Positions 26,358 through 37,069 are shown, counted from the first letter of the stretch. The stretch is DNA of 64,000 bases from Devosia sp. (GCF_028290625.1 NZ_JAQGJM010000027.1:62001-126000), one strand, 5' to 3'. Notes: generated from the letters alone by a model not told the origin. Program-made: numbers and translations.

Positions 26358-28739
26358 TTATGGCGTGCGCGAGTGACCCATCGGCCCGCCGTGAACCTCC
26401 CGCGGCGGGACCGAATAGATGAAGTCGACAATGTGCTCGCCGGGACCGGCGCTGATGTCCGCGCCCGATGCGATCGACACGCCATCAAGGACAGCATCGC
26501 GATATTCCGGACGCAGGCGGAGCGTTGCGGTGGCGCCGAGGGGCACGACGAAGCGGTAGCGGATGCGGTCGCCATCGACGGTCCAGCCGGCCTCGATGCG
26601 CCCATTGGGGCTATCGTGATGCGCGGCGACAGGTGACAGGCCATCGAGGATGGTCGGCTCGAAGATGATGTGGGCAAAGCCCGGCGCCGTGGGATCGGGA
26701 CGGAAGCCGGCCACGCCTTCGAGCAGCCACTGGCATACGGCGCCATAGGCGTAGTGATTGTAGGAATTCATCTGCGGATTGTAGATCGAGCCGTCTTCCT
26801 GGATGGCGTCCCAGCGCTCCCAGATCGTGGTCGCGCCCTTGCGCACCTGGTAGAGCCAGCCCGGCACGTTTTCCTGCAGGAACACTTCGGAGGCGAGGCC
26901 CATCTCGCCGATCTGGACCAGCGCCGGCAGCAAAGCCGGGGTGCCAATGAAGCCGGTGCCGATGCGCCCATCGGTGCGATGGATCGAGTTCTTGAAATAG
27001 GCCTTGGCGGCGCCCTGGCTGTCTTGCGGGATCAGGCCATGGAGGAACGCCAGCGCATAGGAGGTCTGGTCGTCGCCGGCCACGCGGCCATTGGGCGTGA
27101 TGAATTCGCCAGCGAAGGCGGCCTTCACCTTGCCGGCGATATCGGCCATGCGGATGGCGGTGGCTTCGTTGCCGACAATGCCCGCGATACGCCCGACCAG
27201 GGTCGAGGTGATGAACAGGTACATCGTCGCCGCGGCGTCGTCGCTGATGGTCGGCAGGGGCTTGGCGGAAGGACCGCTGGGCTGCAGCCAGTCGCCGAAG
27301 GTGAAGCCGCGGCCGCCCCAGGCCCGCGGCGGCTTGACGATGGGGCCATTGCTGATCGACCAGACGAAGTCGACCCATTTGACCATAGCGGGCAGGGTTT
27401 CGGCGAGGAAATCGGTGTCGCCATAATGCAGGTAGACTTGCCACGGCACCATGGCGATGGCATCGCCCCAACCGGTCGAGCCATAAAAGCCCGGATAGTC
27501 CTTGGGATTGAGGCGGGTGGGATCGGGCACCACATGCGGGACCGCGCCGTCTTCGCGCTGGTCGGCCATAACGTCGCGGATCCATTTACGGAAAAAGCCC
27601 TGCACTTCGCCGAGATAACAGGCGGTGCCGGCAAAGACCTGCGCGTCGCCGGTCCAGCCCAGGCGCTCGTCGCGCTGCGGGCAATCGGTGGGGACTTCGA
27701 TGAAATTGGCGCGCTGCGACCAGACAGTGTTGAGGAACAGCCGGTTGACCAGCGCATTGCCGGAGGTGAAACCGGCCTTGAGTTCGTGCACTGAACTGAT
27801 CGGCACCGAGACGATATCGATGAGTTCGGCCTGCCCCTCGATGGTCACGCGCGCATAGCGGAAGCCCTGGAAGGTGAAGGTCGGGCGGTAGTGTTCGTCG
27901 CCGTTTCCGCTCAGTGCATATTCGAGGCGCGCGGCGGCGGTGCGTAGGTTGCCATTGTAGAACTGGCCGTCCTTGTCGAGGATTTCGGCGTGTTCGACGA
28001 TGATGCGGGCGCCAGCCTGGCCTCGCACGGTGAAGGCCACATAGCCGCCGCTGTTTTGGCCGAAATCATAGACCCGGCGGCCGGCATCGTCGGTATGGTT
28101 GGCGACCGGTTCCAGCGCCGCGAGTTCGCGCACCGGCGGCGCTTCATAGGCCACGAGGCGAGCCTGATCGAACGGCACAACTTCGCTGCCCGCCGTGACG
28201 GCCGGGGTGAAACCGGCATCGTAGATTTCGCCGAAATAGATGCCCGACTTGCGGATCGGCAATTCGCCGCTCTGCCAGCTCGCATCAGTGGCCAGCAGCA
28301 GCTTGCCGTCGCCACCACGCAGTTCGGCAATCGCCGCGATGGTGTCGCCCCAGGTATTGTAGATCGGCGCCTCGCCCCACATCATCTGCGAGCGGAACCA
28401 CCCATCGGCCAGCCAGATCTCGATGACGTTATCGCCAGCCTGCAGCAGTGGGCCGACATCATAGGTCTGGTAGGACAGGCGCTGGTCATAGGCGGTCCAG
28501 CCGGGTGTCAGCAGGTCATTGCCGACGCGCTGGCCATTGATGAAAGCGCGATACAGCCCCTGCGCGCTGATGCGCAGCACGGCATCGCCGGCGCCATCCA
28601 CAGTGAAGCTCTTGCGCAGGAAGGTGGCTGGCGTCTCGACGCCGCCATCCGCCAGAGGGCGCACCATCTGCGCCGTCCAGTTGACCTTTGGACGTGCGGA
28701 CAGGGCTGTTGCGGCCCGGACGGGCGACGCGTCATTCAT
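26358..28739 (-). CDS. GH78 alpha-L-rhamnosidase (system A)
   Basis: A 793-residue glycoside hydrolase of family 78, which releases terminal alpha-L-rhamnose. Order of domains: N-terminal beta-sandwich (about 20-160, with RAFINGQRVGNDLLTPGWT), a second beta-sandwich with PRTYDFGQN-like text (VYDFGQNSGGYVAF), the (alpha/alpha)6 catalytic barrel that begins near residue 340 with DCPQRDERLGWTGDAQVF, where the conserved acidic residues lie, and the C-terminal domain. No signal peptide is seen, so it should act in the cytoplasm on imported rhamnosides. It is the first gene of system A, facing away from the LacI gene. GGGAGG precedes the ATG at 28739. Confidence 0.92.
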   Translation of the reverse strand: MNDASPVRAATALSARPKVNWTAQMVRPLADGGVETPATFLRKSFTVDGAGDAVLRISAQGLYRAFINGQRVGNDLLTPGWTAYDQRLSYQTYDVGPLLQAGDNVIEIWLADGWFRSQMMWGEAPIYNTWGDTIAAIAELRGGDGKLLLATDASWQSGELPIRKSGIYFGEIYDAGFTPAVTAGSEVVPFDQARLVAYEAPPVRELAALEPVANHTDDAGRRVYDFGQNSGGYVAFTVRGQAGARIIVEHAEILDKDGQFYNGNLRTAAARLEYALSGNGDEHYRPTFTFQGFRYARVTIEGQAELIDIVSVPISSVHELKAGFTSGNALVNRLFLNTVWSQRANFIEVPTDCPQRDERLGWTGDAQVFAGTACYLGEVQGFFRKWIRDVMADQREDGAVPHVVPDPTRLNPKDYPGFYGSTGWGDAIAMVPWQVYLHYGDTDFLAETLPAMVKWVDFVWSISNGPIVKPPRAWGGRGFTFGDWLQPSGPSAKPLPTISDDAAATMYLFITSTLVGRIAGIVGNEATAIRMADIAGKVKAAFAGEFITPNGRVAGDDQTSYALAFLHGLIPQDSQGAAKAYFKNSIHRTDGRIGTGFIGTPALLPALVQIGEMGLASEVFLQENVPGWLYQVRKGATTIWERWDAIQEDGSIYNPQMNSYNHYAYGAVCQWLLEGVAGFRPDPTAPGFAHIIFEPTILDGLSPVAAHHDSPNGRIEAGWTVDGDRIRYRFVVPLGATATLRLRPEYRDAVLDGVSIASGADISAGPGEHIVDFIYSVPPREVHGGPMGHSRTP

Positions 28740-28818
28740 CAGAAATCCTCCCAGAGCAGACGAGCCGTTAGCCGGCTTCTCCTGCGGCACCCGGCTAACC
28801 CGAGTGCATATCATTGCG

Positions 28819-28849
28819 CGTGTATCGTTCTACGTGTATCGTTCTACAC
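28819..28849. promoter_or_regulatory. Tandem repeat / inverted repeat, candidate LacI operator
   Basis: A 14-base unit, CGTGTATCGTTCTA, is repeated head to tail (28819-28832, 28833-28846). The second copy runs into CAC, forming GTGTA-tcgttc-TACAC at 28834-28849. It lies between the GH78 gene and the divergent LacI gene and is the only clear candidate site there. Confidence 0.6.
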
Positions 28850-28963
28850 AATCTAAGCACGGCACCAAATTCCCCACAAGAGAAAAAATGGGAGTGGTGA
28901 AGTGTTGGAATCGACCATGGGTGCGACCCCTGCTAACTGTGGCGACCGGAGGATGGACGGGAC

Positions 28964-30013
28964 ATGGCGCCGAGAAAGAAAAGCGAGCGGGTAACGATTC
29001 GCACCGTGGCCGAGGATGCCGGGGTGTCGGTGGCCGCGGTCTCCAAAGTGCTGCGCGACGCCTATGGGGTCAGCGACGCGATGCGCCTCAAGGTCCGCCA
29101 ATCCATGGACAAGCTCAGCTACCGCCCGCACTCGGCGGCCCGCGGCATGCGCGGCCAGACCTATACGGTCGGCGTGCTGATGGCCGATATGAAGAACCCG
29201 TTCTTTCCCGATCTCATCGACGGCATCGATGATGGCCTGGCGGGCACGCAATACCTGCCGCTGTTCGGCGTCGGCCGGGGGTCGTCCTCGGTGGAACGGG
29301 CGATCGTGCATGCCATGGTCGACCGGCAGATCGATGGCCTCATCATGATCGGCCAGCGCATGGCGACCGTGGATCTTGAAGGGATCGCCAGCGAAGTTCC
29401 CATCGTGGTCATCGGCCACCATGCGCCGGATGCGCAGTCGTTCGATTCGGCCAACAATGATGACGTGCGGGGCGGCGCCATCGTGGCCGAACACATGCTG
29501 GCACAGGGTTACCGGCGGCCGGCGATGATCACGCTGGGGCGGAACGACCTGATGTCGGCAGACGTGTCGCAAAAGCGCGAACGGGGCTTTGCGGATGCAT
29601 TGCGTAGCGCCGGCTTTGCCGAGCACGACATCCGCATCGCGTCGGCCGATGACGGGCTGGATGATGTGACGGCGACGGTTCGCGCCTTGCTGGAGAGCCC
29701 CCAGCGCCCCGATGCCATCTTCGGCTGGGCCGACTATTATGCGCTCGAAGTGCTCAGCGCTGTTCGCGCACTCGGTTTCCGGGTGCCGGACGATATGGGG
29801 ATCATCGGCTATGACAATTCGGCGCCGTGTGCCTTCACCCAGAACAATCTGACTAGCGTCGACCAATTCGGCCGGGAAATCGGCCGTCAGGCGACGCGGT
29901 TGCTGATCGAGCGCATCAAGGGCCGCACGCAGGCCGAGCACTTCGTCGTCACCCCGAGGCTGGTCGCGCGCGGCAGTTCGATGGCGGTCACAGGAGCCGA
30001 TCAGGGCGCGTAG
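28964..30013 (+). CDS. LacI-family regulator of system A
   Basis: A 349-residue regulator. The helix-turn-helix is VTIRTVAEDAGVSVAAVSKV (residues 10-29) and the hinge is SAARGMRGQTYTVGVL, followed by a periplasmic-binding-protein-like effector domain ending near residue 335. It faces away from the GH78 gene and most likely represses system A until a rhamnose-related sugar binds. Its last 13 bases overlap the end of the convergent LysR gene. Confidence 0.9.
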   Translation: MAPRKKSERVTIRTVAEDAGVSVAAVSKVLRDAYGVSDAMRLKVRQSMDKLSYRPHSAARGMRGQTYTVGVLMADMKNPFFPDLIDGIDDGLAGTQYLPLFGVGRGSSSVERAIVHAMVDRQIDGLIMIGQRMATVDLEGIASEVPIVVIGHHAPDAQSFDSANNDDVRGGAIVAEHMLAQGYRRPAMITLGRNDLMSADVSQKRERGFADALRSAGFAEHDIRIASADDGLDDVTATVRALLESPQRPDAIFGWADYYALEVLSAVRALGFRVPDDMGIIGYDNSAPCAFTQNNLTSVDQFGREIGRQATRLLIERIKGRTQAEHFVVTPRLVARGSSMAVTGADQGA

Positions 30014-30876
30014 GCGCCGAAGGCCCTGGCCTCCTCTGCCAGCCATTGGCAGAACATTGCCGACTTGCGATGCCGGTGCGATCGGCGCATCGCCACATAT
30101 TCCTGCCCGCTGGCGATGAACCCTAGCGGCGCCGCCAGGACACCGGCGCGCAGGTCGTCGGCCACCATCGGCCAGGGTGCGATGCAGACGCCAAGCCCGG
30201 CGGATGCCGCTTCCAGCATGAAGTAGAAATGCTCGTATTCGTTGCCGCCATCGCCGCTGGTCGGCACGCCGGCGCGACGGCTCCAATCGGTCCAGGCATG
30301 GCGGCGCGTGCGCGAATGCAGCAGCGGCACGGTGGCGATATCGTCGGCCACCGCCCGCGCCAGGATTGGCGCCGCGACGGGGCCGATCTGTTCGTCGAAC
30401 AGATGGGTGACCTCAAGACCGGCCGGCCATGGACCGGCGCCGGCCCGGATGGCGACATCGACATTGTCGCGCGCGATATCGACCGGCTTGCTCGACGCGC
30501 TCAGGCGCACCTCGATCTCGGGATGCGCCTGCCGGAAGCGATACAGTCGCGGGATGAGCCAGCGCATGGTGAAGGTGCCGGGACACGATACGTCGAGCGT
30601 CCCCTCGTCGGTATCGGCGACTGACCGCACCGCCAGGTCCAGCTGATCGAAGGCCGGCGTCAGGCCCAGCATCAGCCGATTGCCGGCATCGGTCAGCCGT
30701 AGCGCATTCTTGGGGCCCTCGAACAGCGCGACGCCGAGCCGCTGCTCCAACTGCTGCACCTGGCGGCTGATGGCGCTGTGGGTGACATGCAGTTCCTCGG
30801 CCGCAAGCGTCATTCGTCCATGCCGACCAGCCGCTTCGAAAGCGCGTAAAGCGTTGAGCGAGGGGAGTTTTCTCAT
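30001..30876 (-). CDS. LysR-family regulator, GcvA-like
   Basis: A 291-residue LysR regulator. The N-terminal helix-turn-helix LPSLNALRAFEAAGRHGRMT and SAISRQVQQLEQRLG is of the GcvA/AmpR type, and the substrate-binding domain follows from about residue 90. It faces away from the methyltransferase and PNPOx-like genes, with 89 bases between them, so it may control that pair. The frame is open upstream to 31278, but only the ATG at 30876 gives a normal LysR start. Confidence 0.88.
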   Translation of the reverse strand: MRKLPSLNALRAFEAAGRHGRMTLAAEELHVTHSAISRQVQQLEQRLGVALFEGPKNALRLTDAGNRLMLGLTPAFDQLDLAVRSVADTDEGTLDVSCPGTFTMRWLIPRLYRFRQAHPEIEVRLSASSKPVDIARDNVDVAIRAGAGPWPAGLEVTHLFDEQIGPVAAPILARAVADDIATVPLLHSRTRRHAWTDWSRRAGVPTSGDGGNEYEHFYFMLEAASAGLGVCIAPWPMVADDLRAGVLAAPLGFIASGQEYVAMRRSHRHRKSAMFCQWLAEEARAFGAYAP

Positions 30877-30965
30877 GTGAGCTTTCCGAACATAGCGTGT
30901 TCGATCATATCGGTTTTCAGCGCGCGCCGCATGCTGTCTTCTGCCGGCAGATCGAGGAAAACCAG

Positions 30966-31742
30966 ATGACACAGCGACATGTCGACGGCAGCGCCGGCGA
31001 CGCCAATTACGGCGTGATCGGCGTAAACTACACAAACTACCGCCAGCCGGAACCGTATTTTGCACAACGGATTGGTGACGCACTGGGCGCGGCGCGAAGC
31101 GTGCTGAATGTTGGGGCCGGTGCCGGTTCGTACGAGCCGGTCGATCGGGAGGTGACGGCGATCGAGCCCTCTGCCTCGATGCGGGCGCAGCGTCCGGCGC
31201 ATCTGGTGGCTGCCGTCGACGGCGTGGCGGAGCGCCTGCCCTTTGCCGACCAGAGCTTTGATGCCAGCATGACGACATTCTCGGTGCATCAATGGCAGGA
31301 CCTTGCGGCGGGCCTCGCCGAAATGCGGCGCGTCACGCGCGGGCCAGTGCTGATCCTAACCTGCGATCCGGCGGCGCTCGATCGGTTCTGGCTCAATGAT
31401 TATGCGCCCGAAGCCATCGCCACCGAGGCGCGGCGTTATCCCACCATGGCATCCATCGTCGAGGGGCTTGGGGGACAGGCGGAGGTGCAGGACATACCGG
31501 TACCGCTCGGCTGCATCGACGGGTTTAGCGAGGCGTATTACGGCCGGCCGGAACGGCTGCTGGAGCCGGGCGCGCGGCTGGCAAACTCGGCCTGGAGCTT
31601 TGTCGATCCAGCGGTCGGGCCGCGTTTCGTGGAGCATCTGGGACGCGACCTGGCGGATGGCACCTGGGATCGCAAATATGGGCATTTGCGGAGCCAGCCA
31701 TTTTTCGATGGTTCGCTGCGGCTCATCGTGGGGCGGCCATGA
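30966..31742 (+). CDS. SAM-dependent methyltransferase
   Basis: A 258-residue class I methyltransferase. The SAM site is VLNVGAGAGSYEP, with AIEPSASM after beta-2 and the FDASMTTFSVHQW region (motif post II). GAGG lies eight bases before the ATG at 30966. It overlaps the next gene by four bases. The substrate is unknown; the coupling with a PNPOx-like protein and a LysR regulator suggests a small-molecule or stress role. Confidence 0.85.
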   Translation: MTQRHVDGSAGDANYGVIGVNYTNYRQPEPYFAQRIGDALGAARSVLNVGAGAGSYEPVDREVTAIEPSASMRAQRPAHLVAAVDGVAERLPFADQSFDASMTTFSVHQWQDLAAGLAEMRRVTRGPVLILTCDPAALDRFWLNDYAPEAIATEARRYPTMASIVEGLGGQAEVQDIPVPLGCIDGFSEAYYGRPERLLEPGARLANSAWSFVDPAVGPRFVEHLGRDLADGTWDRKYGHLRSQPFFDGSLRLIVGRP

Positions 31743-32368
31743 CCGCCTCGCCCACCCGCCTTTTGCTGCGCAAATTGCCCAGCCTTGCCGGACCGCTGCC
31801 GGACTTCGATCCGGTGGCGATCGCCGAGGTGCCGCAGGACCAGTTTGTCATCTGGCTCCGCGAGGCCATTGCGGCCGGCATCACGGAGCCACATGCCATG
31901 ACACTCGGCACCGTGGACGCACAGGGCCGGCCGGATGCCCGGGTGCTGATTCTGAAGGACCTGGACGAGCGCGGCTGGCATTACGCCACCAGCCGGAAAA
32001 GCCCGAAGGGCCAGCAAATAGCGGGCACGAGCGAGGTGGCGCTGACCTTCTATTGGCCGTTGTTGGGGCGGCAGGTTCGTGTTCGCGGCACGGCAGTGGA
32101 TTTGGGTCGCGAGGCGGCCGCGGCCGATTTCTGGGCGCGCTCGGCGGAAGCCCGCTCCGGTGCCGCACTGGAGCGGCAAAGTCAGATCATGGATGCCGAC
32201 CTGGAACAGAGTGCCGCCGATCCGAGCGAAGTGCCGGGCGGTTGGTCGGTATTCGCGGTCAGGCCCGACAGCGTCGAGTTCTGGCAGGGCTGTACCGACC
32301 GGCAGCACGTCAGGCTGCTCTACAATCGCATCGATCGCGGCTGGAAAGCCACGCGGCTCTGGCCCTAG
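31739..32368 (+). CDS. Pyridoxamine 5'-phosphate oxidase-like flavoprotein
   Basis: A 209-residue split-barrel flavoprotein of the PNPOx group. The FMN-binding segment RPDARVLILKDLDERGWHYA and YWPLLGRQVRVRG match PdxH-like proteins, and the C-terminal PNPOx dimerisation region ends in RLWP. Real PdxH enzymes have a similar ending (R-L-x-P), so a pyridoxine-phosphate oxidase role is possible, but some catalytic residues cannot be verified by eye. It is translationally coupled to the methyltransferase. Its TAG stop shares CTAG (32365-32368) with the convergent GH43 gene. Confidence 0.8.
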   Translation: MTASPTRLLLRKLPSLAGPLPDFDPVAIAEVPQDQFVIWLREAIAAGITEPHAMTLGTVDAQGRPDARVLILKDLDERGWHYATSRKSPKGQQIAGTSEVALTFYWPLLGRQVRVRGTAVDLGREAAAADFWARSAEARSGAALERQSQIMDADLEQSAADPSEVPGGWSVFAVRPDSVEFWQGCTDRQHVRLLYNRIDRGWKATRLWP

Positions 32369-33963
32369 GGATCGATGCGCTGCGGCGCGTAGAGGAAGTA
32401 GCTGAAATCGGCGGCGGTCGCGGTGCCGTTGAGGTCATTGGCGGCGACGCCGACGAAGGCGCCGGTAAAGCTGCCGTCGACCCCATAGGCACCGCCCTCG
32501 TCGGAAAGCAGGGAAGCATCGAGTACGGGGCCAATGGGGATGAGATCGCCGTCGGCTCCGAGGCCGTAGAAGAATTGCAGCCGGGCCTGCCGGATCGATA
32601 GTGCCAGACGAACGGCCCCCGTCGGCGGTAGCCGGACCGGCGCGGCGGGGAACCGCAGATTGCCGTCGGGGAAACTGCTTTCCGAGCTCATGATCAGCAG
32701 TTCGCGGTTGCCGTCCGCATCGGCGGTAACCGCGAGATAGTGGAAATTGTAGCGCTGGTAATAGGCGACCAGACCGGCCATCACGCGTTCGTCGGTCGGC
32801 GAGATTTCCACCAGGGTCTCGGCGTCATAGTCGAAATGGGTCTGTCGGCGGGCGACCAGGGCCTGTTCGAACCATGAGCCAATCGATTCACGCCCGAACA
32901 GGCGCAGCCGGCCATCGGCGACGGCAAATATCCGCTCTGGCTCCGGTGTCCTCAGCCACTGGAAATCGGCGGGCAAGCCGGCGTCAAAGTCATAGTGTTT
33001 CGGCGCCCAAAACAGGTCATCGTCGCGGGTGCCAGCCACATCCGTGGCCAGATGGGGCAACAAACCGCCGCCCTTGAGCCACAGCCAGTCGTCGCGCCAT
33101 TCGACTTCCTGGATCGCGGTTTCGCGGCCCAGCACGCAACGCCGTTTCTGGGTGATGGGCCGCCCGGCCAGATGGACGATATAGTGGCGGCCATCAGGCG
33201 TCTCTACCCAGTCGCCATGGCCGGTGCGTTGCAGGGGATGAAGCGGGGCATCCTTGGCGGTGAAGATATGTTTTTGCGGATGTGTCTCGTAAGGACCATC
33301 GATCTGGCGCGATCGCGCCAGCGACACCGCATGATCGTAGCCGGTGCCGCCCTCGGCGGTCAGCAGATAGTACCAGCCATTGCGCTTGTAGAGATGGGGG
33401 CCTTCGGTCAGTCCCAGCTCGGTGCCATGCCAGATCGTCTTCATCGGCCCCACGAGAGAGCGCGCGACGGGGTCGTATTCCTGCAGGCGGATGCCGGCGA
33501 ACATGTTGGGCCGGCTGCGGTGATCCCACAGCATGTTGACGAACCACTTGCGGCCGTCATCGTCGTGGAACAGGCTGGGGTCAAAGCCTGAGGAATTGAT
33601 GTAGACGGGATCGGACCACGGCCCTTCGATCTTGTCCGCCCAGACGATATAGTTGTGCGTGTCCTTGAACGAGCCGTCCTTGCGCTTGACGTCGGTATAG
33701 ACCAGCCAGAATTTTTCCCCGTCATGGCTGAGGCAGGGCGCCCACACCCCGCAACTGTCGGGGTTGCCGCGCATGTCGAGCTGGCTCTTGCGGTTGAGAG
33801 GCCGCGTCAGCAGCGTCCAGTTCGCCAGGTCGCGGCTGTGATGGATCTGCACGCCCGGATACCATTCGAAGGTCGAGGTGGCGATGTAATAGTCATCGCC
33901 GACACGCAGGATGGACGGGTCCGGATTGAAGCCGGGTAGGATGGGATTGGTGACCAGTGGCAT
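32365..33963 (-). CDS. GH43 beta-xylosidase / alpha-L-arabinofuranosidase-like enzyme (system B)
   Basis: A 532-residue family 43 enzyme with a C-terminal beta-sandwich (about residues 320-532). The three catalytic acids lie in FNPDPSIL (base, about D15), GFDPSLFHD (pKa modulator) and LTEGPHLY (acid). There is no signal peptide, so it acts on imported oligosaccharides. It is the last gene of the operon ATPase-dehydrogenase-GH43 read from the shared FCD-GntR operator; an 80-base gap precedes it. Confidence 0.92.
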   Translation of the reverse strand: MPLVTNPILPGFNPDPSILRVGDDYYIATSTFEWYPGVQIHHSRDLANWTLLTRPLNRKSQLDMRGNPDSCGVWAPCLSHDGEKFWLVYTDVKRKDGSFKDTHNYIVWADKIEGPWSDPVYINSSGFDPSLFHDDDGRKWFVNMLWDHRSRPNMFAGIRLQEYDPVARSLVGPMKTIWHGTELGLTEGPHLYKRNGWYYLLTAEGGTGYDHAVSLARSRQIDGPYETHPQKHIFTAKDAPLHPLQRTGHGDWVETPDGRHYIVHLAGRPITQKRRCVLGRETAIQEVEWRDDWLWLKGGGLLPHLATDVAGTRDDDLFWAPKHYDFDAGLPADFQWLRTPEPERIFAVADGRLRLFGRESIGSWFEQALVARRQTHFDYDAETLVEISPTDERVMAGLVAYYQRYNFHYLAVTADADGNRELLIMSSESSFPDGNLRFPAAPVRLPPTGAVRLALSIRQARLQFFYGLGADGDLIPIGPVLDASLLSDEGGAYGVDGSFTGAFVGVAANDLNGTATAADFSYFLYAPQRIDP

Positions 33964-34043
33964 GGGGACCCTCAGATGTTTGAAAGGCGATAAGGGCTAG
34001 ACGGCGTCAAGGACGCCGCCGAGCGCGGACCCACCAAAGCTCT

Positions 34044-35078
34044 TCATGGCTCGACCTGAACCTTGATGACGCCATCCTTGCCGATGGCGCGATCCATGGC
34101 GCTGGCCATTTCATCCAGCGGCATCACCGCATTGACCAACGGCGCGACATCGACACGGCCGGAGGCCATCAGATCGAGCGCGATGGCGAAGACATTGGCG
34201 AAGCGGAACGAGCCCACATAGCTCAACTCGCGCGCCATGATGGTGTTGAGCGGGGCGGTAACATCGGCTGGCAGGGTGCCGATCTGCACGATGGTGGCGC
34301 CGCGCCGCGCCAGCGCGATGGAGAGAGGAACGGCAGGTGGCGCGCCGGAGGCCTCGAACACCACGTGAAAGCCGCCCGGTGTCAGGGCCAAACCACGTTC
34401 GACGGCAACGGGATCGGAAGCATCGAGATTACTGTCGGCGCCGAGCTGGACTGCCAGATTGCGCGGAAAGGCCGCGATGTCGGCAAGCGTCACCGTGGAC
34501 GCGCCGAATGCCCGTGCCACGAGGGCCGTCAACTGACCGATGGCGCCGCCACCGGTGACCAGCACGCTCTTGCCGGCCACGCCGCCGGAGCGCATCACCG
34601 CATGCACCGCCACTGACAAAGGTTCGGTCATTGCGGCTTCGGCCCAGCCCAGGCCGTCGGGCAGGACATGACAATTGGCGGCGGGCGCGACCACATATTC
34701 GGCAAAGCCGCCATCGACATGCGGATCGGTGCTCGCCGAGCCGTAGAAGCGCATGTTGAGACAGAGGTTGTAGCGTCCCTCGCGACAGAACGCGCAGGTG
34801 CCGCAGGGTATCGATGGATCAACCGCCACACGCCTGCCGGCAAGCGCCGGATCGACGCCCGGGCCGAGTTCGGCAATTTCGCCGGCAATCTCATGGCCCA
34901 GAATGAAGGGGCGCTTGGGCACGAAACTGCCGGCACGGCCATGCACAAAGTAGTGGATGTCGGAGCCGCAGATACCAGCCCGCCTTACCCGCACCAGAAC
35001 CTCGCCAGGGCCCGGCATTGGGGTGGGGACCAGCTCGGCCCGAAGGTCCCGCTGGCCATGAAGGACGAAGGCTTTCAT
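34044..35078 (-). CDS. Zinc-dependent alcohol dehydrogenase, L-idonate 5-dehydrogenase-like (system B)
   Basis: A 344-residue medium-chain dehydrogenase. Catalytic-zinc residues are in GICGSDIHYF and GHEIAGE, structural-zinc cysteines in CGTCAFCREGRYNLC, and the NAD site is VTGGGAIGQL. The sequence resembles L-idonate 5-dehydrogenase and sorbitol-type enzymes, which oxidise sugar acids or polyols. In this cluster it may handle a uronate-derived sugar released by the neighbours (inference). It starts 15 bases after the ATPase stop. Confidence 0.85.
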   Translation of the reverse strand: MKAFVLHGQRDLRAELVPTPMPGPGEVLVRVRRAGICGSDIHYFVHGRAGSFVPKRPFILGHEIAGEIAELGPGVDPALAGRRVAVDPSIPCGTCAFCREGRYNLCLNMRFYGSASTDPHVDGGFAEYVVAPAANCHVLPDGLGWAEAAMTEPLSVAVHAVMRSGGVAGKSVLVTGGGAIGQLTALVARAFGASTVTLADIAAFPRNLAVQLGADSNLDASDPVAVERGLALTPGGFHVVFEASGAPPAVPLSIALARRGATIVQIGTLPADVTAPLNTIMARELSYVGSFRFANVFAIALDLMASGRVDVAPLVNAVMPLDEMASAMDRAIGKDGVIKVQVEP

Positions 35079-35093
35079 AGGTCTACTTTCGGT

Positions 35094-36179
<1,086 letters not shown>

Positions 36180-36201
36180 CGTGGCCACCATTGCCAAATA
36201 A

Positions 36202-36232
36202 ACTGATATATCGGTATATTGCTATATCGGTA
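36202..36232. promoter_or_regulatory. Candidate FCD-GntR operator, copy 1
   Basis: ACTGATATATCGGTATAT at 36202-36219 is identical to 42249-42266 before the system B binding-protein gene. Its core GATATATCGGTATATT is a near-palindrome, and TATATCGGTA recurs at 36223-36232. It lies between the divergent ATPase operon and gntR gene. Confidence 0.75.
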
Positions 36233-36293
36233 GTGTCAATGTCCGCCGAGCCGGATAGGATGACGCATACGATCCACCTGTTCGAGACCGCCC

Positions 36294-37067
36294 ATGCCAA
36301 GGCCGAGACTGAGCGCCGCCACCGACATAGCGAGCTCAATCAACTTCTCCGTTGCCGATATCAACCAGGCGCTGCCCAAGACCGCGCAGGTCTATGAGCT
36401 GGTGCGGCGGGCGATCGTATCGCTGGACATGCCCCCCGGCATGGCGATCAATGAAAAGAAAATCTGCGAGGAGCTGCAGATTTCACGCACGCCCCTGCGC
36501 GAGGCCATCCTGCAACTGCATGCCGAGAACCTGGTCGACGTGCGCCCCAATGCGGGCACCTTCGTTGCCCCGATCGACCTGCGCTACGTGCTGGAAGGCC
36601 AGTTGGTGCGCGATGCGCTCGAGATGAAGGTCGTGCGGTTTGCGGCACGGCGCGTCGACAAACAATTCCTCGCGCGCCTCGACCTCAACATGCATCAGCA
36701 GCGCACGCTTGCGGGCGAGCGGGACTATGACCAGTTCTACGAGCAGGACGAGGCCATGCATCAGCTGATCTGCGAACACGGCGCATCCCAGCGTATCTGG
36801 CGGCTGGTGACCGGCGCCAAGGCACAGCTCGACCGCGTCCGCCGCCTGCAGATGCCCGAACCCAATCACATGACCATCGTGCTGGCCGAGCATGTGGCCA
36901 TTGTGGAAGGGATCCGCGCTGGTGACGAAAACGCCGCCGCGCAGGCGATGAAGATCCACCTGGACCGGGTGTTCCTCACCATCCGCCACCTCATGGCGGA
37001 ACGTGCCGAACTGTTTGCCCCCCAGGCGGGACCCTTGCTGGAAGAGTTCGAGCGCTTTTCGGCTTAG
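36294..37067 (+). CDS. GntR-family regulator with FCD domain (system B)
   Basis: A 257-residue FadR-subfamily regulator. The winged helix (about residues 30-95) includes VYELVRRAIVSLDMPPGMAI and the recognition segment ISRTPLREAILQLHAENLV. The FCD ligand domain (about 105-235) shows the metal-type histidines in DEAMHQLICEHG, AEHVAIVEGI and KIHLDRVF. Regulators of this kind respond to sugar acids and similar acids. It lies between the two halves of system B and near one of two identical operator-like sequences, so it is the likely repressor of both. A hairpin follows. Confidence 0.9.
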   Translation: MPRPRLSAATDIASSINFSVADINQALPKTAQVYELVRRAIVSLDMPPGMAINEKKICEELQISRTPLREAILQLHAENLVDVRPNAGTFVAPIDLRYVLEGQLVRDALEMKVVRFAARRVDKQFLARLDLNMHQQRTLAGERDYDQFYEQDEAMHQLICEHGASQRIWRLVTGAKAQLDRVRRLQMPEPNHMTIVLAEHVAIVEGIRAGDENAAAQAMKIHLDRVFLTIRHLMAERAELFAPQAGPLLEEFERFSA

Positions 37068-37069
37068 CG

